NCBI GenBank assembly: GCA_947455195.1
Contig: CANGMI010000004.1
Location: 372,001-436,000, forward strand
Origin: Pseudomonadota bacterium
Lineage (GTDB): Bacteria > Pseudomonadota > Gammaproteobacteria > Burkholderiales > SG8-39
DNA: 64,000 nt
Direction: 5' to 3'
Shown: piece after piece, positions 43,013 to 51,689 of the stretch
How the letters are laid out: the number at the start of each line of letters is the position of its first letter
How positions within the stretch are numbered: the first letter of the stretch is position 1
Notes under the pieces: generated by a model
Told to the model about the DNA's origin: nothing
Databases searched by the model: none
The model's input: only the letters and a program-made list of their open reading frames with translations
Program-made: the position numbers and the translations under genes

Positions 43013-45583
43013 ATGACCGCGCCCGCCAGTTATGAACTTGTACTCCCGACCCGTTGCTGCCCCTCAGGAAACTGGGAAGCAGTCGTTACATGGCACGATC
43101 GACGAATGAAGCGCAATAAGCACAAGAGGCTTGCCGTTCGCACTCCTCTCGACCAACCCGACGAGGTCTTCAGCTCCGGTCCGCTCCGAATGATGCGGTT
43201 CGGCCGCCACGTCGTCTCGCAGACCAAGTGGCCGCCGGGTGAGTTCGACAACTTCCAGGTACGCCTAGTCTCGGGTTATGACGAGGTGGTGCGCGAGATT
43301 GACCGAGACATCGCCGAGGCTGCGGCCCTGGTTGCAACGCTGAGCCCACTGGCAATGCTGCACCGCGCTTGGTGGGAACGAAGCGGCGCGAGCCTGGGGA
43401 TTGAGAGCGAGGTCGAAGTCGGGCGCGAACACGCACATGCTGCGCGAATGCTCGACTACGTTCAGAGCCTGGTTGCCGGTACGCCGCCCGTTGCAGGCCC
43501 ACCGCGAGAGCTGATCGATGAAGACTGGAGCAAGCTGCAGGAGCTGGTTGCGTCCATCTTTCGGAGGCTGAACTCGCGATACTTCTTGTGCGCTACGGCC
43601 GCGCGCCGACAGAGCGGTCCGGCCGTCGACGCCGCATTCGAGGAGTTCCACTTTCGGACGCAGCTCTACTGGTGCAACGTCACGGGGGAGCAGTATCAGA
43701 ACCATCAGGTTCAAGCAATGCGCGAGCTGCTCGCACCACAGACCGGCGCGGTCCAACAGCTCTACGGGCTGAGCAGCGAGCAGCTGTGCGATGAGCTCGC
43801 GAAGATCTGGCACTCACTGACCAAGGGCATAGCCGATGCCTTTGAAGCCATGGACGCGTTCAGACAGAAGTCTCTGGAAGCACTGGACGCAGACATCAAA
43901 GCTGGTATCGCGAAAGATGGTGACCCAAGAGAGATGCTGCGCGCATCAATCGTCCGCCACGGGCTTGAGGCGGAACAGAACCGGGCAGTCGGGCTCTTTC
44001 TTCTCCACGACCTCTTCGACTTGCAGAAGGTGACGAACCTGACGCCTGCGTTCCTTGATGACTTTTCTTGGGCGCCGGGCCAGGATGGAGAGTTCTTTGC
44101 CGAAGGCCCCTTCAAGGGGTGGCCGCTGCGTGTCTGGCCCATATTCAAGCGGCCCTTTATCAAGCTGGATGGAAGGTACTACTGCTTCGATCCGAGCAGC
44201 TTGTTCGATCACTTCTACCGACAGCTTGAAAAGCGCGTGTTCGCTGAAGACCAGCGCCTCAAGCAAGCCTGGATCGATGCCCGTAAAGGGGTTACAGAGA
44301 CCCTGCCCTTCGAGTACCTGAAACGGCTTCTGCCAGGCGCAACGTGCTTCAAGGAGATCTACTACTGGCTGGGTGAGGCCGGGTCAGCGGCTGCTCGCTA
44401 TGAAGCGGACGGCGTACTTGTTTTTGACGGGCATCTGTTCATCGTCGAAGTTAAGTCAGGATCGTTCACCTACACATCGCCCGCCACCGATGTCGACGCG
44501 CACGTGCAGTCGATCAAGAACCTGGTGTCTGCGCCGGCCAAGCAAGGCAACCGGTTCCTTCGATACCTGCAAACAGCCGATGAGGTGCCACTGCTGGACC
44601 ACGCAGGAAGCGAGACCGCCCGCCTCAGGCTTGGGGATTATCGCCATGTCACGATCTGCGCTGTCACGCTTGATCCCTTCACGGAGATTGCGGCCCAGGT
44701 TCAGCACCTGTCGTCCATCGGCGTCGACGTAGGAGACGAACCCGTGTGGTCACTGTCCCTGGACGACCTGCGCGTGTACTCGGACATCTTTACCAATCCA
44801 CTCGAGTTCCTTCACTTTGTCCAGATGCGCAGAGAGTCGTTCAAGTCGGACATCCTGCAACTCGACGACGAACTGGACCACTTGGGTCTGTACCTTCAGC
44901 ACAACCACTACCCCGAGCACGCTGCGGAGCTTAGCGGTGGAGCGAAGGGTCGTCTGCAGTTCGTCGGGTACCGGCAGGAGATCGACAAGTTCTTCTCCGC
45001 GCGCCTAGCGGACCCTGCACTTCCATCCCCTCTCCATCAGAAGATGCCTGCGGGCATGATGGCCTTGCTCGAGTTGTTGCGGTTGAGCGGCAAGGACGGG
45101 CGCTCGGCGATTGCGGCCTACCTCCTCGACGTGAGCGGAGACTGGCGAGATCGGATGTTTAACGCGCTGGCGGAAGAGCTAGGGCGATCGGAAGCGAAGC
45201 AACCGCGTCCCTTCTCGACCTTCGGGGAGGTTCGCCTGACAGCTTTCGCATGGATGCCCCGGTGGCAACACGCCTCGGCAGATGAGATGCGAGACCACGC
45301 GCGGGCGATCATGGTGATGCATGACGAACCGGAGCGGGTGCTCCTTGCACTTTCCTACGACGACACGGGCGTATTACTCGATGCCGAATGGCACTTTTTG
45401 CGACGCAAAGACATCTCGGTTTTCGAACTGCCGGCGCTTCAAGCACGGGGGGAGGCTCTGCGTGAAGCACGACTTCAGAAGGCAATCGCGATGGGCGGTC
45501 GCATCGGGCGTAACGAGCAGTGCCCATGCGGGTCAGGCAAGAAATTCAAGAAGTGCTGCGGCCCTGAGATGCAGTTGAAGTAA
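43013..45583 (+). CDS. Large unknown protein with PD-(D/E)xK-like centre and C-terminal SEC-C motif
   Basis: An 856-residue protein. Residues about 462-482 (YEADGVLVFDGHLFIVEVKSG, landmarks D466, E479 and K481) fit a PD-(D/E)xK nuclease core. Residues about 835-850 (NEQCPCGSGKKFKKCCG) form a SEC-C zinc motif. The rest is helical and unassigned. GGAG precedes the ATG at 43013; ATG 43106 is an alternative. GC is lower than around it, and it lies with AbiE between the relaxase and secretion genes, a cargo position. Nuclease-based defence is my inference. Confidence 0.8.
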   Translation: MTAPASYELVLPTRCCPSGNWEAVVTWHDRRMKRNKHKRLAVRTPLDQPDEVFSSGPLRMMRFGRHVVSQTKWPPGEFDNFQVRLVSGYDEVVREIDRDIAEAAALVATLSPLAMLHRAWWERSGASLGIESEVEVGREHAHAARMLDYVQSLVAGTPPVAGPPRELIDEDWSKLQELVASIFRRLNSRYFLCATAARRQSGPAVDAAFEEFHFRTQLYWCNVTGEQYQNHQVQAMRELLAPQTGAVQQLYGLSSEQLCDELAKIWHSLTKGIADAFEAMDAFRQKSLEALDADIKAGIAKDGDPREMLRASIVRHGLEAEQNRAVGLFLLHDLFDLQKVTNLTPAFLDDFSWAPGQDGEFFAEGPFKGWPLRVWPIFKRPFIKLDGRYYCFDPSSLFDHFYRQLEKRVFAEDQRLKQAWIDARKGVTETLPFEYLKRLLPGATCFKEIYYWLGEAGSAAARYEADGVLVFDGHLFIVEVKSGSFTYTSPATDVDAHVQSIKNLVSAPAKQGNRFLRYLQTADEVPLLDHAGSETARLRLGDYRHVTICAVTLDPFTEIAAQVQHLSSIGVDVGDEPVWSLSLDDLRVYSDIFTNPLEFLHFVQMRRESFKSDILQLDDELDHLGLYLQHNHYPEHAAELSGGAKGRLQFVGYRQEIDKFFSARLADPALPSPLHQKMPAGMMALLELLRLSGKDGRSAIAAYLLDVSGDWRDRMFNALAEELGRSEAKQPRPFSTFGEVRLTAFAWMPRWQHASADEMRDHARAIMVMHDEPERVLLALSYDDTGVLLDAEWHFLRRKDISVFELPALQARGEALREARLQKAIAMGGRIGRNEQCPCGSGKKFKKCCGPEMQLK

Positions 45584-46070
45584 CGCAGCCGAAGCCACTC
45601 GCGCGAGGCAAAAAAGATCGAGACTTCCAGTTCGCGCCACATGGCAGCGGTCATTTAGACCTTGCCCGGGCGAGAGAGGTCGCGCGACCGCTTCACCCGG
45701 GACAGCGGGCTGCCACGTATTCACCGATCGGCAACTCCAATGGCCGTATGTTGCCGGTCAGCTTGAGTTTGCCCTGCCGAGCCGAGCGGCAGCAACCGCT
45801 GCAGTACGCCCATTCAGCGAACCAGCGCGGCCTGCCCATCTTCCATTGCTCTGCTTTCAATCGCACGCGTTCTCCTCCAACCCGCATCGCCCTTCACAGC
45901 CCGATTCAGTCCCACCCCCAAGCCCCGATTCCCCCAGACGCCGCCGCCCGCGCTTCCTACGATGCCTCCACCGCTGACGCACCCCCGCGTCGCGGACCCA
46001 CCGATGCACAGGAGGCCCCATCGCACGCAGCGCGCAATCGACGACGAGCAGTCCGGCCCGGCGCGGCGCG
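45584..46070. other. Gene-poor stretch before the transfer operon
   Basis: No frame here convinces me as a gene; a 64-codon Cys-containing frame at 45693-45887 (minus strand) is the only mild candidate. It holds the nested palindrome annotated separately, and probably the promoter of the transfer operon, which I could not locate. Confidence 0.4.
45665..45701. promoter_or_regulatory. Nested palindrome (CCCGGG - GGTCGCGCGACC - CCCGGG)
   Basis: A perfect 12-bp palindrome GGTCGCGCGACC (45678-45689) is flanked at similar distance by two CCCGGG (45665-45670 and 45696-45701). Being 370 bp ahead of the transfer operon, it may be an operator or part of an origin of transfer. Inference from symmetry and position only. 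Confidence 0.35.
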
Positions 46071-46571
46071 ATGGCGCTGTCTGCACTGGCCGGGCTGCTC
46101 GTCGCAGCGCCATCCTGGGCCTGTTGGGATGAGGCGGCTGCCCGCTACGGGCTCAGCAGCCACCTGCTCTACGCGATCGCGCGCACCGAATCGGGCCTGA
46201 ACCCGGCGGCCGTCGGCCGCAACCGCGACGGCTCGCGCGACATCGGGCTCATGCAGATCAACTCCTCGTGGCTGCCGACGCTGGCTGGCCACGGCATCGC
46301 CGAGCACAACCTGTTCGATGCCTGCACGAGCATCCACGTGGGCGCCTGGATCCTCGCCGGCAACGTATCCCGCCTGGGCTACACGTGGGAGGCGGTCGGC
46401 GCCTACAACGCGCGCAGCGCGCCGCTACGTCGGGCCTACGCCCACAAGGTGCACCGCGAGTTGATGGCGACCGCCGCCAGCAGCGCCCGCCGTGCGGCCT
46501 CGAACGCCCCCCCCGAACGCCTCGCGTCTGCCACCCCTCCCGGGCAGGCGCGAGGTCTCCACGCGCAGTGA
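46071..46571 (+). CDS. Lytic transglycosylase of the transfer system
   Basis: A 166-residue SLT-type transglycosylase. A signal peptide ends near SWA-C; then the catalytic Glu in IARTESGLNPAAVGRN, GLMQINSSWL, and GAWILAGN plus EAVGAYNARSA. Like VirB1 and PilT-type proteins it opens the cell wall for the secretion channel. First gene of the tra run, 56 bp before the pilin start. Normal length for the family. Confidence 0.93.
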   Translation: MALSALAGLLVAAPSWACWDEAAARYGLSSHLLYAIARTESGLNPAAVGRNRDGSRDIGLMQINSSWLPTLAGHGIAEHNLFDACTSIHVGAWILAGNVSRLGYTWEAVGAYNARSAPLRRAYAHKVHRELMATAASSARRAASNAPPERLASATPPGQARGLHAQ

Positions 46572-46626
46572 GGGCGCGCGAGCCCTCTACCCCCCACCCG
46601 CCAACCTCACTGCCCTGGAGACACCC

Positions 46627-46947
46627 TTGAACCGTTACCCTCGCCTGACCTCTCGCGCGCCCGCCCGCCTCGCCACCGTCGCCCCGGTGGCCCTGCTGCT
46701 GGCACTCGGCGCCACCTCGGCCTTCGCCGGCACCACCGGCACCGAGTTCCAGACCATGTACACGACCATGCTGAACTGGGCCACCGGCTACCTCGGCAAG
46801 GCCATTGCCGTGGCCGCCTTCATCCTGGGCGCCGGCATCGGCGTGGCGCGCTCCTCGCCGATTCCGGCGCTCGCGGGCGTGGTCTTCGCGCTTTTCATGG
46901 TCTACGTGCCGACCATCATCGACTCGATCATGACCGCCACGATCTGA
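46627..46947 (+). CDS. traA: TraA-like conjugative pilin
   Basis: A 106-residue prepilin. The TTG start at 46627 has GGAG six bases upstream and gives a long leader ending in SAFA-G; the mature ~70-residue part has two hydrophobic helices (LGKAIAVAAFILGAGIGVA and ALAGVVFALFMVYVP), the TrbC/VirB2/TraA pattern. It precedes traL, as in SXT-like elements. The open frame back to 46492 is without pilin character. The peptidase at 54622 could process or cyclise it. Confidence 0.85.
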   Translation: MNRYPRLTSRAPARLATVAPVALLLALGATSAFAGTTGTEFQTMYTTMLNWATGYLGKAIAVAAFILGAGIGVARSSPIPALAGVVFALFMVYVPTIIDSIMTATI

Positions 46948-46960
46948 CGGTCGGGCTGTC

Positions 46961-47251
46961 GTGAGCGACGTCGCGCTGGAAATCCCGCGCCGGCTGAACG
47001 ATCCCCCACGCATGTTCTGGTGGGAGATCGACGTGTCGCTGCTGTTCCTGGCAGCGGTGCTGGCCGGCATGATCGCGGGCTTCTTCGTCACCGGCTGCGC
47101 CGCTGGGGTGCTGCTCGCCTGGGCCTACGGCAAGGCCAAGTCGGGCGAGCACCCCGCCTTCGCCCTGCACCTGCTGTACTGGCACCTGCCGGCGGCGGTC
47201 TCGGGCCTGAAGCGCACCCCGCCCTCCCACTTGCGTGAGCTGGTCGGATGA
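46961..47251 (+). CDS. traL: TraL pilus assembly protein
   Basis: A 96-residue membrane protein with the family opening IPRRLNDPPRMFWWEID and two helices (LLFLAAVLAGMIAGFFV, AAGVLLAWAYGKA). The GTG start at 46961 follows the pilin by 13 bp. It overlaps traE by 4 bp. Needed for F-type pilus assembly. Confidence 0.93.
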   Translation: MSDVALEIPRRLNDPPRMFWWEIDVSLLFLAAVLAGMIAGFFVTGCAAGVLLAWAYGKAKSGEHPAFALHLLYWHLPAAVSGLKRTPPSHLRELVG

Positions 47252-47925
47252 GGCTCGACTGGCTGCGCGCCGACCAGGCCAGCGCCCGCCGCGCCACCGC
47301 GCTGCTGGCGATCCTGCTCGCGGTCTCGATGCTCGCCACGCTGCTACTGGCCGCGCACACGGTGCGCCAGGCCGGGCGCGAGCGCGTGGTGGTGGTGCCA
47401 CCTGCCATCCACAAGTCCTTCTGGGTCGAGGCCGAGCGGGCAAGCCCCGAGTACCTGGAGCAGATGGGCTACTTCCTCGCCCAGCTCACGCTCAACGTCA
47501 CCCCGCAAAGCGTCGAGCACCAGTCCCGCCTGCTGCTGCAGTACGCCGCGCCGGCCTCCTGGGGCGATCTGCGCACGGCGATGGCGGCCAACGCCGAGCG
47601 CATCAAGCGCGACGGCGCCTCCACCGTCTTCAGCCCGCAGGACCTGCAGGTCGACGAACGCACCCAGCGCGTGGGCCTGCGCGGCCTGCTCACCACCTTC
47701 ATCAGCGACCGGCGCGTCTCCGAGGTCTCGAAAGGCTATGCCATCGAGCTTCAGTACGCGGGCGGCCGGATCTTCCTGAAGACCTTCCGCGAGACCACTC
47801 CCAATGACCCCCTCGAACTCCAGACCCGATCCGGCGTGGCTCCCTCTGCACCCGCTGCACCCGCGCCCGATGCGTCTTCGTCTTCCTCTGCACCTGCTGT
47901 GCCTGCTGGCGCCCCTGCTCGCTGA
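47248..47925 (+). CDS. traE: TraE core protein
   Basis: A 225-residue single-pass inner-membrane protein; the helix spans about residues 18-38. The periplasmic part with KSFWVEAERASPEYLEQMGYFLAQLTLNVTPQSVEHQ is characteristic of TraE (VirB8-like fold). The last ~30 residues are a Pro/Ala/Ser tail that standard TraE (about 190 residues) lacks; it is encoded in the overlap with traK, which may explain it. Confidence 0.95.
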   Translation: MRLDWLRADQASARRATALLAILLAVSMLATLLLAAHTVRQAGRERVVVVPPAIHKSFWVEAERASPEYLEQMGYFLAQLTLNVTPQSVEHQSRLLLQYAAPASWGDLRTAMAANAERIKRDGASTVFSPQDLQVDERTQRVGLRGLLTTFISDRRVSEVSKGYAIELQYAGGRIFLKTFRETTPNDPLELQTRSGVAPSAPAAPAPDASSSSSAPAVPAGAPAR

Positions 47926-48583
47926 GCCCGCCCTCGCGCAGCAGGTGGTCGAGGCCCGTGACGGCGCCACCGTGCTGGCCCGGGTCTCGCGTCAGGAAGT
48001 CACCCGCATCGCCTTCGAGCGCTCGCGGGTGCGCCGGGTCACCGGCAACGCCAACGAGTTCGTGCTGGAGAAGGACGACGAGCGCGGCCAGGTCTTCATC
48101 CGGCCTGCCGATCCGCAGTCCACCAAGCCGATCAATCTCTTCGTGAGCAGCGACCGGGGCACGGTGTCGCTGCTGCTGCAGCCGGTGGACGTACCTGGCG
48201 ACTCGATCGTGATCCGCGAGCCACGCACCGCAGGCGATGCGCCGCCGCGCCTGGAAGCCAGCAGCCGCCACGTGCGCACCCTGAAGAACCTGCTGGTGGC
48301 GCTCGCCGACGACAGCCTGCCCGAGGACATGGAGGTACGTGAGCCCGGCCGCGAGATCGCGCTCTGGTCTGGTACCCGGCTCACGCTGGAGCGCGTGCTG
48401 CTGGGCGCCCACCTGGCGGCCGAGAAGTACCGCCTGGCCAACACCGGCACCGCCGCGCTCACGCTGCACGAGCCCGACCTGCACAAGCGCGGCGTGATGG
48501 CCGTGAGCGTAGAGCGCGCGAGCCTGCAACCGGGCGAGGTCACACCCGTCTTCGTGATCCGGGAGCGCCGCAGCGATGACTGA
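47870..48583 (+). CDS. traK: TraK secretin-like protein
   Basis: A 237-residue secreted protein with a signal peptide ending at ALAQ. VVEARDGATVLARVSRQEVTRIAFERSRVRRV and VSSDRGTVSLLLQPVDVPGDSIVIREP are TraK landmarks (VirB9-like). The ATG at 47870 gives a clean leader; an in-frame ATG at 47804 is possible. It overlaps traE by 56 bp. Forms the outer-membrane ring with TraB and TraV. Confidence 0.93.
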   Translation: MRLRLPLHLLCLLAPLLAEPALAQQVVEARDGATVLARVSRQEVTRIAFERSRVRRVTGNANEFVLEKDDERGQVFIRPADPQSTKPINLFVSSDRGTVSLLLQPVDVPGDSIVIREPRTAGDAPPRLEASSRHVRTLKNLLVALADDSLPEDMEVREPGREIALWSGTRLTLERVLLGAHLAAEKYRLANTGTAALTLHEPDLHKRGVMAVSVERASLQPGEVTPVFVIRERRSDD

Positions 48584-50039
48584 ACAACCCCTGCCACCCG
48601 GCAACGTCGATGCACCGGCCGGTGCGAGCGCCGAGCGCATCAAGCGCCGCCAGTACCTGCTGCTGGCCAGCATCGCCGGGGTGATCGTCGCAGGCACCGT
48701 TCTGTCGGTGTCGCTGACCGGATCGGGCACCAGCAGCGAGCCCGCCCCTCGCCCGAAGTCCACCAACATCCTCGCGCCTGGCGCCCAGGTTGATCCACGG
48801 GACGCCTGGCGTGGCCAGGCCGACGCGCAACTGCGCTCCATCGAGCAGCGCTCGCGCGAACTCACGCAGCGCGGCAGCGAACTCGAAGGCCAGAGCCGAG
48901 ACATGATGGAGCGGCTCAAGCGGCTGGAGGCGGGTAACGCCGGCGTGCCGTCTGGCCGCGCCGACACCAACGGCCTCACCCCACTGCCTCCGCCGCCAAT
49001 GCCGGCGCCCGCCACTCGCCCGAACTTCGGCCCGGATCCGGTGGCGACACCGCCTGCGGCCAACCCGGCGCAGAGGCTTCCGCCTCCGCCGACGCCCGCC
49101 ACCCTGCCAGCTCCTGCGGCCCCGCGCACCGGTCTGCCCGGTGGCCCCGGCGCCGCGCCGTCCGGCCTGGGCTCCGGTGGCATCGTCAGCATCACGCTGG
49201 CCGACCCGGCCGCCGTGCGCACCGGCGCCTCATCCGGTGCACCAGGATCGACCGACGCCACCGGCAAGCCTGCCTCGCCTTCTCGCGATACCCGCCGGTA
49301 CCTGCCCAGCGGCAGCTTCACCCGCGCCCTGCTGCTCGGCGGGCTCGACGCGCCCACGGGCGGCCAGGCCCAGCGCAATCCGCAGCCGGTGCTGCTGCGC
49401 CTGCTCGATCACGCGGTGCTGCCGAACCAGTTCCGCGGCCGCATCAAGGAGTGCTTCGTGGTCGGCGCCGGCTACGGCGACGTGAGCGCCGAGCGCGCCT
49501 ACATCCGCACCGAGTCGCTGTCCTGCGTCACACGCGACGGCAACGCGATCGACGTGCCGATCCGCGGCTATGTGGCCGGTGAGGACGGCAAGGCCGGCAT
49601 GCGCGGGCGTCTGGTCTCCAAGCAGGGGCAGATCCTCGCCAACGCCCTGCTGGCCGGTGTGGCCAGCGGCATCGGCACCGCGTTCCAGCAGAGCGCCACC
49701 ACGGTCTCGGTCTCGCCGCTGGGCACCACCGGCACGGTGGACCCGGGCAAGCAGTTGCAGGCAGGCCTGGGAACCGGCGTGGGCCGCGCCCTCGACCGGC
49801 TCGCCCAGTACTACATCACGCTGGCCGAGAAGGTCTTCCCGGTGATCGAGATCGATGCAGGCCGCACTGTGGACGTGGTCCTCACCCAGGGCATCGCGCT
49901 CGGGCAGTCGCTGGACGGCACCCGCCCCGATGGCGCGAACGCCAACGCGAACACCGACCCCGACCGCGACGCCTTCCCGCACCTCGCGCGCCGCACCCCC
50001 ACCGCACGGAGAACCACCGATGAAGACGACGAAGACTGA
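48576..50039 (+). CDS. traB: TraB scaffold protein
   Basis: A 487-residue VirB10-like protein. An N-terminal membrane helix (about 24-44), a coiled-coil stretch (about 75-115), a long Pro-rich linker (about 128-195), and the beta-barrel C-terminal domain with LPSGSFTRALLLGGLDAPTGG and VPIRGYVAGEDGKAGMRGRLVSKQG. It spans both membranes. Overlaps traK by 8 bp and the DsbC gene by 20 bp. Confidence 0.95.
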   Translation: MTEQPLPPGNVDAPAGASAERIKRRQYLLLASIAGVIVAGTVLSVSLTGSGTSSEPAPRPKSTNILAPGAQVDPRDAWRGQADAQLRSIEQRSRELTQRGSELEGQSRDMMERLKRLEAGNAGVPSGRADTNGLTPLPPPPMPAPATRPNFGPDPVATPPAANPAQRLPPPPTPATLPAPAAPRTGLPGGPGAAPSGLGSGGIVSITLADPAAVRTGASSGAPGSTDATGKPASPSRDTRRYLPSGSFTRALLLGGLDAPTGGQAQRNPQPVLLRLLDHAVLPNQFRGRIKECFVVGAGYGDVSAERAYIRTESLSCVTRDGNAIDVPIRGYVAGEDGKAGMRGRLVSKQGQILANALLAGVASGIGTAFQQSATTVSVSPLGTTGTVDPGKQLQAGLGTGVGRALDRLAQYYITLAEKVFPVIEIDAGRTVDVVLTQGIALGQSLDGTRPDGANANANTDPDRDAFPHLARRTPTARRTTDEDDED

Positions 50040-50982
50040 CCTGGCCGCGCGCACCCCCAACCGCGCCCGCCATGCCGCCACGCTCGCGACCGCGCTGGCC
50101 ACGACCCTGGCGGCCAGCCTGTACGCCAACCCGCTCGCCGCCCAACCCGCCGCCTCGCCAAAGACCGGTGCCGCGACGGCCACCCGCGCCGCGCCGACAG
50201 GACAGGCGCAGGCCGGCTCGCCCGCCCAGGCTCAAGCGGCGTCAGCCACCCAAGGCGTAGTTCGATCGACCGGCACGCCGATCGGATCCGAACCGGCCGA
50301 CGCCAGCACCCTCGTCGAGCGCCTGCAGGCGCTCTACCCCTCCACCCGCTTCGGCGCGATCCACCCCACGGCCTGGCCCGGCGTCTTCGAGGTGGCGATG
50401 GGCGCCAACCTCGCCTACGTCGATGCGACCGGCCGCTACTTCCTGTTCGGCCACCTCTACGACATGCGCCAGCAGCGCGACCTCACGGCCGAGCGCAAGG
50501 ATGCGATGGCCCGCATCGATTTCGGGAGCCTGCCGCTGGCCGATGCGCTGACCGAAGTCCGGGGCAAGGGCACGCGCACGCTGGCGATCTTCAGCGACCC
50601 GGACTGCCCCTACTGCCGGCGGCTGGAAGCCGAACTGCGCGGCCTGGATGACGTCACGATCCACACCTTCCTGATGCCGCTGGCCTCGCTGCACCCGGCC
50701 GCACGCGGGAAGGCCGTGTCGGTGTGGTGCGCGACCGACCGACTCGCCAGCTGGCAGACGCTGATGCTGCGAGATTCGCTGCCGCCCCAGGCGGATTGCC
50801 CGCATCCAGTGGACCGCAACGTGGCCCTGGGCGAGCAGCTCGGGATCAACGGCACGCCGACCCTGATCGCGGGCGACGGTCGCGTGCTCGCGGGTGCCGC
50901 CAGCCGGGATCAGATCGAGGCCTGGCTGTCGCGCCCCGTGGCGGGTGCCCCGAGCGCAGCGGCGGGGGGTGGCGCCCGATGA
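50020..50982 (+). CDS. dsbC: DsbC-like thiol:disulfide interchange protein of the transfer system
   Basis: A 320-residue periplasmic protein with a signal peptide, a Pro/Ala/Gln-rich spacer (about 40-85), a dimerisation part (LVERLQALYPSTRFGAIHP) and a thioredoxin fold with active site C196-P-Y-C199 in FSDPDCPYCRRLEAEL and the cis-Pro in GINGTPTLI. It should fold Cys-rich partners such as TraU, TraN and TraH. SXT carries dsbC at the same place. Confidence 0.93.
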   Translation: MKTTKTDLAARTPNRARHAATLATALATTLAASLYANPLAAQPAASPKTGAATATRAAPTGQAQAGSPAQAQAASATQGVVRSTGTPIGSEPADASTLVERLQALYPSTRFGAIHPTAWPGVFEVAMGANLAYVDATGRYFLFGHLYDMRQQRDLTAERKDAMARIDFGSLPLADALTEVRGKGTRTLAIFSDPDCPYCRRLEAELRGLDDVTIHTFLMPLASLHPAARGKAVSVWCATDRLASWQTLMLRDSLPPQADCPHPVDRNVALGEQLGINGTPTLIAGDGRVLAGAASRDQIEAWLSRPVAGAPSAAAGGGAR

Positions 50983-51686
50983 AGGGCGCGTACCCGGCGG
51001 CCAGCAGCCAGCCAACGATCCGACCGCTGCGTCTTGCAGCACTGTTCGCGGGCACCGCCGTGCTGGGTCTGAGCGGCTGTGCCTCGAACCTGTCGGGCGT
51101 CGGCGGCACCCCGACCTATGCCTGCAAGGCCCCGGCAGGCGCGCAGTGCACTTCGGTGTCCGGTGTCTACGCCAACGCCGGACAAGGCGCCCGGCAATTG
51201 CTCGGCTCGGACGCGCCCCGCGCGGTCGGACCCGGAGCGCTGGGAACGTTGGCCGCCGACGAGACTTCACACGGACCGGTGGTTCGCAGTGGCGCTGGAG
51301 CAGCTGCCCCCAAGGCCTCCCCCGCTGAGACCCGGCCTGCGTCCGCGCCGGCAAGCGGCGCGACCACAGTTGCCCCGACCGCACCTCCCGGCGCGGTGCC
51401 CGCCCCATCCACTGCCGCGCTGCGCACCGCTCCCCGAGTCCTGCGCTTGTGGATCGCCCCCTGGGAAGACAGCGACGGCGACCTGCACGAAGCGTCCACG
51501 GTCAACGTGCTGATCGACCACGGCCGCTGGCTGATCGAGCGGGTCCGCCCCGCACCGCGCAGCCCGCGCATGGGCGTCACCCCGCCTGCGACGCCCAGCG
51601 CTGCCCCCGTGAGCGCACCACCCGGCGCTCAGCCTGCTGGCATCAGCCCACGCGCCAACCCCTCCCTCGACCAACCCGAGCCCTGA
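50979..51686 (+). CDS. traV: TraV outer-membrane lipoprotein
   Basis: A 235-residue lipoprotein; the lipobox is LSGC with Cys34. Conserved TraV features follow: GVGGTPTYACKAPAGAQCTSVSGVY. The middle is Ala/Pro-rich, and VLRLWIAPWEDSDGDLHEA is the C-terminal family part. Its ATG overlaps the dsbC stop. Anchors TraK/TraB at the outer membrane. Confidence 0.92.
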   Translation: MKGAYPAASSQPTIRPLRLAALFAGTAVLGLSGCASNLSGVGGTPTYACKAPAGAQCTSVSGVYANAGQGARQLLGSDAPRAVGPGALGTLAADETSHGPVVRSGAGAAAPKASPAETRPASAPASGATTVAPTAPPGAVPAPSTAALRTAPRVLRLWIAPWEDSDGDLHEASTVNVLIDHGRWLIERVRPAPRSPRMGVTPPATPSAAPVSAPPGAQPAGISPRANPSLDQPEP

Positions 51687-51689
51687 GCC

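Noticed and set aside
45693-45887. 64-codon minus-strand frame with a Cys-x-x-Cys-Cys-type segment
   Set aside because: No ribosome site and no family resemblance; too weak to call a gene.
47702-49378. Minus-strand frame of 558 codons opposite traK/traB
   Set aside because: Shadow of the transfer genes; Gly/Arg/Pro-rich and featureless.
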